Assembly: GCA_030603265.1 (NCBI GenBank)
Contig: JAUVYD010000117.1
Span: 1 to 5,439, forward strand
Length of the DNA: 5,439 nucleotides
From: Dehalococcoidia bacterium
Lineage (GTDB): Bacteria; Chloroflexota; Dehalococcoidia; GIF9; AB-539-J10
Direction: 5' to 3'
Numbering within the stretch: the stretch's first letter is position 1; each line of letters opens with the position of its first letter. The notes beneath the pieces are model-generated. The model worked only from the letters and a program-made list of their open reading frames with translations, was not told the origin of the DNA and ran no database searches. The translations under genes and the position numbers were made by a program. Positions 1 through 5,439 of the stretch are shown piece by piece.

Positions 1-68
1 GCAAAGCTGCCATGACAATGAGTCTATGATGGGTAGGGGGTTGCATCCCGGGCAGGAGAGGGGAAGGG
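1..68. other. Region downstream of hypE with no supported gene
   Basis: These 68 bases follow the hypE stop codon. They include a GGG-rich run and a CCCGGG palindrome but no stem followed by a T-run on the minus strand, so I cannot call a terminator. A minus-strand ATG at 13 opens a frame of four codons that leaves the window. It has no ribosome binding site and cannot be judged. Confidence 0.4.
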
Positions 69-1079
69 TCAGCAGATGCGGGGTAGCAGTTCGCCGGTGA
101 GCATTCCGACGAGCCTGGTTGGACCGATGCGCGTGCGCATCATCACCCGGCCCGGTCTGCCCTCGACGACCTCGCCGATGACTGTGGCGTGCAGGCCGAG
201 GGGGTGATCCCGCAGCGTGCTCAATACTCTCTCCGCGCCCTCGGGGCTAACGACCGCAACGAGTTTGCCCTCGTTGGCAACGTAGAGGGGGTCGAGCCCG
301 AGCATTTCACAGGCGCCCCGCACATTGTCGCTCAGCGGTATCGAGGCTTCCTGGATAAGGAAGCTCGTGCCGGACTGATTGGCCAGTTCGTTAAGCGTCG
401 TTGCCAATCCACCGCGCGTAGGGTCCCTGAGGGAGTGAATGGACTCGCCCGCCACTTCCAGGATGGCACTGACCATCTCGTTGAGAGGAGCGCAGTCGCT
501 TCGTATCTCGGAGGAGAAGGAGAGCCCTTCTCGTGAACTCATGATTGCGACGCCATGCTCCGCGATGACTCCGCTGACCAGTATCTTGTCTCCGGGGCGC
601 GCGCGGCTTCCCGAGATGTCCAGGCCCTTCGCGATGACCCCCAGACCGGATGTGTTGATGAACAGCCTGTCAGCTTTTCCCCGGTTCACTACCTTCGTGT
701 CGCCGGTGACGATATTCACGTGCGCCTCTGCGCACGTGTCCCTGACAGAGCGCATGACGCGGTCCAGGATGCTGAATGGCAGCCCCTCCTCGATTATGAG
801 TGCGAGGCTGAGACAGAGCGGTGTCGCTCCGACCATGGCGAGGTCGTTGATGGTGCCGCTGACTGCCAGCCGTCCGATGTCGCCCCCCGGGAAGAACAAT
901 GGGTCCACGGTGTAGCTGTCGGTCGTGAAGGCGAGGCGCCCCGGGGTTTCGATAACGGCGGAGTCGTCAAGACGCGACAGGATGGGGTTGGCGATGCCGG
1001 GGAGCAGTCGCTTCTCGACGAGGTCGCGACTCATCGTGCCCCCGCTGCCGTGGGCGAGCAGTACGACGTCGTCTTGCAT
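69..1079 (-). CDS. hypE: HypE, carbamoyl dehydratase of hydrogenase cyanide-ligand synthesis
   Basis: HypE is the cytosolic enzyme that receives a carbamoyl group from HypF on its C-terminal cysteine. It dehydrates this with ATP to a protein thiocyanate and donates cyanide to iron on HypC-HypD. Numbered from the ATG at 1079 (336 aa, the usual family length), the sequence shows HGSGG at 10-14, DDSAV at 38-42 and GDIGRLAVSGTINDLAMVGA at about 66-85. It also shows VTGDTKVV near 124-131, DPTRGGLATTLNE at 219-231 and ANEGKLV at 268-274. This is the PurM/AIR-synthase-like two-domain fold with its ATP-binding motifs. The protein ends in PRIC (333-336), the conserved tail whose last residue is the modified cysteine, so it is complete and probably active. 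The ATG is preferred because HypE proteins normally begin shortly before HGSGG. An in-frame GTG at 1109 would add 10 residues and overlap the upstream gene by 22 bp, and neither start has a strong Shine-Dalgarno. It is the last gene of the visible cluster. Confidence 0.96.
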   Translation of the reverse strand: MQDDVVLLAHGSGGTMSRDLVEKRLLPGIANPILSRLDDSAVIETPGRLAFTTDSYTVDPLFFPGGDIGRLAVSGTINDLAMVGATPLCLSLALIIEEGLPFSILDRVMRSVRDTCAEAHVNIVTGDTKVVNRGKADRLFINTSGLGVIAKGLDISGSRARPGDKILVSGVIAEHGVAIMSSREGLSFSSEIRSDCAPLNEMVSAILEVAGESIHSLRDPTRGGLATTLNELANQSGTSFLIQEASIPLSDNVRGACEMLGLDPLYVANEGKLVAVVSPEGAERVLSTLRDHPLGLHATVIGEVVEGRPGRVMMRTRIGPTRLVGMLTGELLPRIC

Positions 1080-1087
1080 GCTGTCGC

Positions 1088-1639
1088 TCAACTCAGGGTG
1101 AACTCCCACTTGCAGCAGATGCCTTTCCTGTCCTCCCGGGGAGGGAGGAACAGAGGTTCAACCTTGATGTTCGGGTTGAAGAACGCTGCGTAGCTCCGGA
1201 GCACTGCGGCGTCGACGGTGCTGCAGATGTCCTTCTCGCGGCCCTGGCCTTCGCGCTCAAGTGCCTCCAGTGTGGCGCAGCGAGTGACCGTGAGCAGGCC
1301 TCTTTTCGGCGATTCCATCTCGATCTCATGCTCGGTGATCTGCATCCAGGGGACTATCTGGAGCAGCTTGAGGAGGGCATCGACGCCGTCACCCTGTATG
1401 CCCGCCAGCGCAGTCAACCTCTTCAGTTCATATCGCGTGGCCTTGTCCCAGGCCCAGAGGTCGACCTTCAACGCAGTCTCGTTGTCGAAGTGCTCCTTGA
1501 CTCCGAGGTACCAGAATCCGTCCATGGCAATATAGAGCTTGCCATAGAGTTCGATAAGTTTGCCGAGAAACTCGGGAGAGAAATCCTTGAACGTCAGGTC
1601 TGACTTGAACTCACCGCTGTAGTCGTTCATCTCGCTCAT
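1088..1639 (-). CDS. Uncharacterised DUF6125-like protein embedded in the hyp operon
   Basis: This complete 183-residue protein has no proven function that I know. The family call rests on remembered resemblance to the DUF6125 group, which is related to L-2-amino-thiazoline-4-carboxylic acid hydrolase-like proteins. Visible features are a soluble sequence with no signal peptide or membrane segment and an aromatic-rich helical N-terminal half (LYGKLYIAMDGFWYLGV at 31-47, DLWAWDKATRYELKRL at 60-75). The C-terminal half carries LTVTRCATLEALE (116-128), DICS (137-140), FFNPNIKVEPL (153-163) and GICCKWEF (173-180). The cysteines C121, C139, C175 and C176 sit in the motif-like positions and could bind a metal or act catalytically; this is inference. 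The ATG at 1639 is preceded by AAGGAGGA at 1651-1658, 11 bases upstream. It lies 48 bp after hypD and abuts or overlaps hypE, so it is probably co-transcribed and may assist hydrogenase maturation. A passenger gene with an unrelated role is the alternative. Confidence 0.85.
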   Translation of the reverse strand: MSEMNDYSGEFKSDLTFKDFSPEFLGKLIELYGKLYIAMDGFWYLGVKEHFDNETALKVDLWAWDKATRYELKRLTALAGIQGDGVDALLKLLQIVPWMQITEHEIEMESPKRGLLTVTRCATLEALEREGQGREKDICSTVDAAVLRSYAAFFNPNIKVEPLFLPPREDRKGICCKWEFTLS

Positions 1640-1650
1640 CTGGCAGCATA

Positions 1651-1658
1651 TCCTCCTT
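1651..1658 (-). promoter_or_regulatory. Strong Shine-Dalgarno for the DUF6125-like gene
   Basis: The minus strand reads AAGGAGGA here, an almost full complement of the 16S rRNA tail, 11 bases before the ATG at 1639. It is the best ribosome binding site in the window and supports this start. An out-of-frame ATG at 1649 is only one base from the motif, too close to be used normally, and would encode about 12 codons. The neighbouring hyp genes have weaker sites. Confidence 0.75.
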
Positions 1659-1687
1659 CGTGAACCGACTCAACTGTTCCCAGTATG

Positions 1688-2776
1688 TCATGCGCTGGTG
1701 GAGTATCGATAGTGCGCGGCGCAGGCCCCTTCGTTGGAAACCATGCAGGGCCCGACCGGGTGCTCGGGGGTGCAGCTTCGTGCGAACAGGGGGCAGTCCG
1801 CCGGCTCTGCCGCTCCCCGCAGTATGTCGCCGCAGCGGCAGCCGGGCGGCTCCGGGGATGTCTCCACCTGGACGTCGAAGGCTGCGTTGGCGTCGAACCG
1901 CTCAAACTCGGGCTGCAGGGCCAGGCCGCTGGCCGGGACTGTGCCGATACCGCGCCACTCGGCGTCGCATGGTTCGAATACCCTTGCCATCATCTCGAGC
2001 GCCACCGGGTTGCCGTCGGCGTGAACGACGCGCGGGTAGGCGTTCACGACGGATGGCGTGCCCTGTTCCGCCTGCTCTACGAGTAGCTGGATGCTGCGTA
2101 GTATGTCGAGCGGCTCGAAGCCCGACACGACGCAGCCTACGTGGTAGCGCGGCGGGATGAAGTCGTATGGGTGTGTGCCTATGACGACGCTTACATGACC
2201 GGGGCAGACGATGCCGTCGATGCTGGTCTCTCCACTGTCGAGCAGAGCGCGCATCACCGGAGGCGTGAGCTTGAGCAGCGACAGGACCCGGTAGTTGGCG
2301 AGCTCCTTCCGGTCGGCCTCGATGACTGATGCGGCGACGGTTGGGGCGGTCGTCTCGAAGCCTATACCAAGGAGGACAACCTGCCTGTCGGGGTTCTGCT
2401 CGGCAACTTCGAGCGCGTCACTGGCGGAGTAGACCACTCTCACGTCCGCTCCTGTCGCTCTGGCTCGTTCCAGGGTGGTTTGGCTTCCGGGCACCCTCAC
2501 GAGGTCTCCATACGTGGCCACTATCGTGCCCGGCGTCCGGGCCACAGCTATCGCCCTGTCGATGTCACGCATTGAGGTTACACAGACCGGACAGCCGGGG
2601 CCCGACCGCATGACTACGGTCGGTGGTAGGAGGTCGCGAATGCCGTGTCGCAGGATGGCGTGGGTGTGACCGCCGCAGAACTCCATGAATTGGACGGGCT
2701 TTGTGGAAATTCCCGCGATTGCCCGTGCGAGCTTTTGGGCAAGCGCGGGGTTGTGGAACTCGTCAACGAATCTCAC
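1688..2776 (-). CDS. hypD: HypD, iron-sulfur scaffold for Fe(CN)2CO assembly
   Basis: HypD is a cytosolic [4Fe-4S] protein. With HypC it holds the iron atom that receives cyanide from HypE and a CO ligand before transfer to the hydrogenase large subunit. The 362-residue protein is of normal family length. It carries FCGGHTH at 33-39 (C34), SGPGCPVC at 58-65 (the C62/C65 redox pair), GFETTAP at 139-145, CPGHVS at 191-196 and GFEPLDIL at 219-226. The C-terminal cysteine region comprises CRCGDILRG (313-321), DCPLF (327-331), CTPEHPVGPCMVSNEGAC (335-352) and a terminal HYRY, and it supplies the cluster ligands. All expected cysteines are present. The start is a GTG at 2776, giving MRFVDEF, which matches the usual position and composition of HypD N-termini. 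It has a purine-rich GGCGGAAG just upstream and overlaps the end of hypC by 14 bp, suggesting translational coupling. The stop is TGA. Confidence 0.97.
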   Translation of the reverse strand: MRFVDEFHNPALAQKLARAIAGISTKPVQFMEFCGGHTHAILRHGIRDLLPPTVVMRSGPGCPVCVTSMRDIDRAIAVARTPGTIVATYGDLVRVPGSQTTLERARATGADVRVVYSASDALEVAEQNPDRQVVLLGIGFETTAPTVAASVIEADRKELANYRVLSLLKLTPPVMRALLDSGETSIDGIVCPGHVSVVIGTHPYDFIPPRYHVGCVVSGFEPLDILRSIQLLVEQAEQGTPSVVNAYPRVVHADGNPVALEMMARVFEPCDAEWRGIGTVPASGLALQPEFERFDANAAFDVQVETSPEPPGCRCGDILRGAAEPADCPLFARSCTPEHPVGPCMVSNEGACAAHYRYSTSA

Positions 2777-2990
2777 TGACTTCCGCCAGTTCCCTGAATA
2801 ACGCGAGTGTCTCCTCTGCCTCTGTCGCGTTCACGATTCCTATTGAGAACCCCGTGTGCAAGAGAACGTAATCACCTACCTGCACCTGTGGCGTGAGCAT
2901 GATGCCGATCTTCCTCCTCACTCCGCCGATGTCCGCCTCGGCATCATTGCCGTCTATGGATGTGATGCGCGCAGGTATGGCAAGACACAT
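2763..2990 (-). CDS. hypC: HypC, hydrogenase maturation chaperone
   Basis: HypC is a small OB-fold chaperone. It binds iron together with HypD and then carries the Fe(CN)2CO unit to the large-subunit precursor. The 75-residue protein begins MCLAIPARI, the hallmark N-terminus. After Met removal Cys2 is the essential iron-binding residue. It continues with GGVRRKIGIMLTPQVQVGDY (22-41) and LLHTGFSIGIVN (43-54), with the conserved histidine at 45, and ends in a helical EAEETLALFRELAEV. I chose the ATG at 2990 because it places cysteine at position 2. An in-frame ATG at 3002 would give MPFTMCLAIP, and the open frame runs further upstream into hypF in a different frame, which is not credible coding. 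No strong Shine-Dalgarno precedes 2990. The gene starts 71 bp after the hypF stop and overlaps hypD by 14 bp. Confidence 0.96.
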   Translation of the reverse strand: MCLAIPARITSIDGNDAEADIGGVRRKIGIMLTPQVQVGDYVLLHTGFSIGIVNATEAEETLALFRELAEVSEIR

Positions 2991-3061
2991 AGTGAAGGGC
3001 ATTGTAGCCTGCGAGGGACCGTGAGTACAAACGCGGGACAAGAATCCGTGACTGTGAATGG
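2991..3061 (-). other. Short hypF-hypC intergenic spacer
   Basis: This spacer of 71 bp is the longest gap between genes in the cluster. The minus strand contains TACAAT at 3006-3001, which resembles a -10 box, but the best -35 candidate (TTGTAC, 18 bp away) is poor. Transcription would begin almost at the hypC start. I see no convincing terminator hairpin, so read-through from hypF is the simplest view. Confidence 0.4.
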
Positions 3062-5362
3062 CTACGCGGAGTGTGCCGCGACAACCGCTTGCCCCAGCGA
3101 GACGCAGCCGTCGTTGGACGGCAGTGTGGTGTGCAGCAGCACCTGGAGGCCCGCTTCGCCCAGGAGCGCCCTCATCCTGCCGAGCAGCAGCCTGTTCTGG
3201 AAGACGCCCCCGCTCAGCGCGACGGTCCGGATACCGCTGTCGGCTGCGATGCGACTGCACATGTCGGCGGTCATCTGTGCAACTGCCTCGTGGAATGCCG
3301 CGGCTACCAGGCTTGTCGGCTGCCCGGCGTGGACATCGTCCAATACGGCGGATAGCAATGGCGCGACTCTCACGACGTGCGTACCGTCGGTCTTGTCGGC
3401 CTGAAACGCGTAGCGGCCTGTCGGGACTGGTCCGGCATGCCGATGGGCGGCCATCTCGAGCTCAACTGCTGCCTGGCCTTCGTAGGCAACCCGGTGGCGG
3501 AGGCCTGCAATGGCTGCCACAGCGTCAAAGAGCCTCCCCATGCTTGAGCAGAGCGGCGCGTTGAGCCCGCTTGCTACCTGCCTCGCGATGACATTGCCCT
3601 CGCCCTCCGCGAGCCGGCCGAGGAGAACGGGGCTACGGTCCAACCCACTGTCGCCGAACAGGGTCATGATGTAGCCGACCGCTGTGCGGTACGGCCGCAG
3701 TGTTGCCGCATCGCCGCCGGCGAGCGGCAGGTACTCGATGTGGCCGACTCTGCGGAACGCCGCGAAGTCGCAGACCAGGAACTCGCCTCCCCAGATATGC
3801 CCGTCCGCTCCGAGGCCTGCGCCGTCGAAGGCGACCCCGATGACGGGCGCTGTCACTCCGTTCTCGACCATGCAAGCGGCGATGTGCGCATGGTGGTGCT
3901 GCACCGCATAGGTCCTGAGCCCGCGTTGAGACATGTCCTGCGCGTATCGCGTGGACAGGTAATCCGGGTGCAGGTCATGTGCCACGAGTTCGGGCTCGGC
4001 GCGGAAGAGCTTCGTGTAGAGCAGTATTGTTGCCTCGAAATGGTCCAGCGTCTCGACGCTGTCCAGGTCGCCGATGTGCTGGGAGACGAACGCGTGATGC
4101 CCTCTCGTGAGGCAGAACGTGTTCTTCGTCTGGGCACCGGTCGCCAGTACCCGTGGCGCCTCGAAAGGGAGTTCGACGGGATTAGGGGCGTAGCCACGTG
4201 CCCTGCGCAGCACCTGGACTGTTCCACCGACGACCATGGCCACGCTGTCGTCATACCTGGAGTGGATGGGGCGGTTGTGCAGGAGGAAGTAGTCCGCGAT
4301 GCCTGCGAGGCGTCTCAGGGCCTCCTCGTTGCCTGCTGCAATCGGCTCTTCGCTGAGGTTTCCGCTGGTCATGACGAGAGGCACAACGCAGTTCCGAAGC
4401 AGAAGGTGATGAAGCGGCGTGTACGGCAGCATCAGTCCGAGGAACAGCAGGCCGGGAGCGACTTCATGGCATATTGACGAACTGTCCTTCCATCGCGCAA
4501 GGACGATCGGGGCGGCCGGTGATGAGAGCAGGGAGGACTCCTGTTCAGAGATGTCGCAGTGCTGCGCTGCAACCTCGATGTCCGGCACCATTACTGCGAA
4601 TGGCTTCGCAGGTCTCTGTTTGCGCTCGCGCAGAAGACGTACTGCCTGCGGCGACGTTGCGTCGCACGCGAGGAGGAAACCGCCGAGCCCTTTGATGGCT
4701 ACGATGGCGCCCTCCTTGAGGAGCGTGGATGTCTGCGCCAGCGGGTCGACGCACTCGACCGTCGCACCGTGTGCGTCGAGCAGGCTGAGGCTCGGGCCGC
4801 ATACGGGACAAGCGTTTGGCTGTGCGTGGAAGCGCCTGTCGAGCGGGTCGTCGTACTCGGCCTGGCATTCCGGGCACATCGTGAACGACCTCATGGTCGT
4901 TTTGGGGCGGTCGTAGGGCATGTCCGTGATAATCGTGAACCGCGGACCGCAGTTGGTGCAGTTCGTGAAGGGGTATCGGTGGCGCCTGTCGGTGGCATCG
5001 AGCAACTCTTCCAGGCAGGCCGGACATGTGGCGATGTCAGGAGAGACGAGCTGGCTCTTTCCCGCTTCAAACAGGCTTTCTCGTATCTCGAACCGCGCGA
5101 ATCCTCGTGGTGGACCTTCCTCCGATGTGACCTCGTCGATGTGCGACAGAGGGGGGGCGTCCTCTCTCAGCTTGCGGAGGAACAGCCCGGTTGCTCTGGG
5201 TGGACCCTCCACCTCGATCTGCACTCCATCCGACGTATTCCTCACCCAGCCGGAGAGTCCGGTACTGGCCGCAAGGCGATACACGAATGGACGGAAGCCG
5301 ACACCCTGGACGACTCCCCGGACTCGGATACTGAGACACGTTGTGTCGGAATCCGGACTCAT
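3062..5362 (-). CDS. hypF: HypF, carbamoyltransferase for hydrogenase cyanide-ligand synthesis
   Basis: HypF is a large cytosolic enzyme that converts carbamoyl phosphate and ATP to carbamoyl-adenylate and transfers the carbamoyl group to the C-terminal cysteine of HypE. From the ATG at 5362 it has 766 residues, normal for the family. The domains run in canonical order. An acylphosphatase domain (about 10-96) has RGVVQGVGFRPFVYRL and catalytic R24 and N42. A zinc-finger region has CxxC pairs at 113/116, 135/138, 163/166 and 185/188. The YrdC-like domain (about 205-395) has KGLGGFLLACD, RKQRPAKPFAVM and MTSGNLSEEPI. The Kae1-like transferase domain (about 400-766) has HDLHPDYLSTRYA, VQHHHAHIAACM, VAFDGAGLGADGHIWGGEF, SSMGRLFDAVAA, LSGGVFQNRLL and PSNDGCVSLGQA. 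The start is uncertain: a GTG at 5407 adds 15 residues and the frame stays open to the window edge. ATG 5362 is preferred because it lies at the usual distance before the acylphosphatase motif and has a GAG five bases upstream. It stops at TAG, ahead of hypC. Confidence 0.97.
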   Translation of the reverse strand: MSPDSDTTCLSIRVRGVVQGVGFRPFVYRLAASTGLSGWVRNTSDGVQIEVEGPPRATGLFLRKLREDAPPLSHIDEVTSEEGPPRGFARFEIRESLFEAGKSQLVSPDIATCPACLEELLDATDRRHRYPFTNCTNCGPRFTIITDMPYDRPKTTMRSFTMCPECQAEYDDPLDRRFHAQPNACPVCGPSLSLLDAHGATVECVDPLAQTSTLLKEGAIVAIKGLGGFLLACDATSPQAVRLLRERKQRPAKPFAVMVPDIEVAAQHCDISEQESSLLSSPAAPIVLARWKDSSSICHEVAPGLLFLGLMLPYTPLHHLLLRNCVVPLVMTSGNLSEEPIAAGNEEALRRLAGIADYFLLHNRPIHSRYDDSVAMVVGGTVQVLRRARGYAPNPVELPFEAPRVLATGAQTKNTFCLTRGHHAFVSQHIGDLDSVETLDHFEATILLYTKLFRAEPELVAHDLHPDYLSTRYAQDMSQRGLRTYAVQHHHAHIAACMVENGVTAPVIGVAFDGAGLGADGHIWGGEFLVCDFAAFRRVGHIEYLPLAGGDAATLRPYRTAVGYIMTLFGDSGLDRSPVLLGRLAEGEGNVIARQVASGLNAPLCSSMGRLFDAVAAIAGLRHRVAYEGQAAVELEMAAHRHAGPVPTGRYAFQADKTDGTHVVRVAPLLSAVLDDVHAGQPTSLVAAAFHEAVAQMTADMCSRIAADSGIRTVALSGGVFQNRLLLGRMRALLGEAGLQVLLHTTLPSNDGCVSLGQAVVAAHSA

Positions 5363-5439
5363 ATCAACTCGCTGCGGAGACCCGGGCGTGACCCGGCACT
5401 CGGTCACTTCCCGTGGAGTTGGCTGCGAAGCCAGTCCAC
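5363..5439 (-). other. Upstream edge with open hypF frame
   Basis: On the minus strand the hypF frame has no stop from the window edge to the ATG at 5362, and a GTG lies at 5407. The residues encoded here (for example GLASQPTPRE before the GTG) do not resemble a HypF domain. They may be untranslated leader, the end of an upstream gene in this or another frame, or an N-terminal extension. No clear promoter or Shine-Dalgarno is visible. Confidence 0.4.

Noticed and set aside
1660..1687. Small inverted repeat GAAC/GTTC after the hypD stop as a terminator
   Set aside because: The stem is only four base pairs with a ten-base loop and no T-run; it would not terminate transcription.
1660..2160. Plus-strand frame of 166 codons rich in Arg, Pro and Ala opposite hypD
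   Set aside because: The composition is typical of a GC-rich shadow frame, it has no ribosome binding site, and it lies opposite the conserved HypD C-terminal cysteine region.
3001..3030. Possible internal promoter before hypC (TTGTAC, 18 bp, TACAAT on the minus strand)
   Set aside because: The -35 box matches only three of six consensus bases. The start would fall within a few bases of the hypC ATG, and chance occurrence is likely.
2991..3260. N-terminal extension of the hypC frame giving a 165-residue protein
   Set aside because: The extra 90 residues are a basic, low-quality sequence that overlaps the 3' end of hypF in another frame. HypC needs its cysteine at position 2.
3633..3875. Minus-strand frames of 78-160 codons inside hypF and the small gene
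   Set aside because: They lie in alternative frames of well-supported genes, are Arg/Ser-rich and have no motifs.
3740..4477. Long plus-strand open frame of 245 codons opposite hypF
   Set aside because: It is antisense to conserved Kae1-like and YrdC-like domains of HypF. The translation is low-complexity in character with no recognisable motif, as expected of a shadow frame in GC-rich DNA.

Overview
This window is a [NiFe]-hydrogenase maturation (hyp) gene cluster. All of its genes lie on the minus strand, so the transcriptional order runs from high to low coordinates: hypF, hypC, hypD, an uncharacterised ~183-residue gene, then hypE. The four Hyp proteins are identified by family motifs that can be read directly. 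These are the acylphosphatase, zinc-finger, YrdC and Kae1-like motifs of HypF, the MCLAIP N-terminus of HypC, the FCGGHTH, GPGCPVC and C-terminal cysteine motifs of HypD, and the HGSGG motif and terminal PRIC of HypE. All key residues look intact, so the set should be functional.

Layout. Bases 1-68 lie downstream of hypE and hold no gene I can support. hypE occupies about 69-1079 (or to 1109 from a GTG). The small gene follows at 1088-1639, with a strong Shine-Dalgarno at 1651-1658. hypD is at 1688-2776, hypC at 2763-2990 and hypF at 3062-5362 (or further upstream). Bases 5363-5439 are the upstream edge, where the hypF frame stays open. Gaps are short (71 bp hypF-hypC, 48 bp hypD-small gene), hypC and hypD overlap by 14 bp, and the small gene abuts or overlaps hypE. 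This looks like one polycistronic unit.

How the genes work together, from established Hyp biochemistry. HypF uses carbamoyl phosphate and ATP to carbamoylate the C-terminal cysteine of HypE. HypE dehydrates this to a thiocyanate. The cyanide passes to iron held by the HypC-HypD complex, which builds Fe(CN)2CO and delivers it to the hydrogenase large subunit. The nickel-insertion genes hypA and hypB, the hydrogenase structural genes and the maturation protease are not in the window.

The item of most interest is the gene between hypD and hypE. From memory it resembles the DUF6125 group, related to L-2-amino-thiazoline-4-carboxylate (ATC) hydrolase-like proteins, and is not a canonical Hyp factor. 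Its position makes it a candidate accessory maturation protein.

Organism. The DNA is GC-rich (about 60% by eye) and bacterial in style, with ATG/GTG starts and tightly packed genes. The gene order and the DUF6125-like protein would fit an anaerobic bacterium such as a Chloroflexota (Dehalococcoidia-type) or deltaproteobacterial lineage. This is only an inference; nothing in the window fixes the taxon. I saw no RNA gene, mobile element, CRISPR array or convincing terminator.
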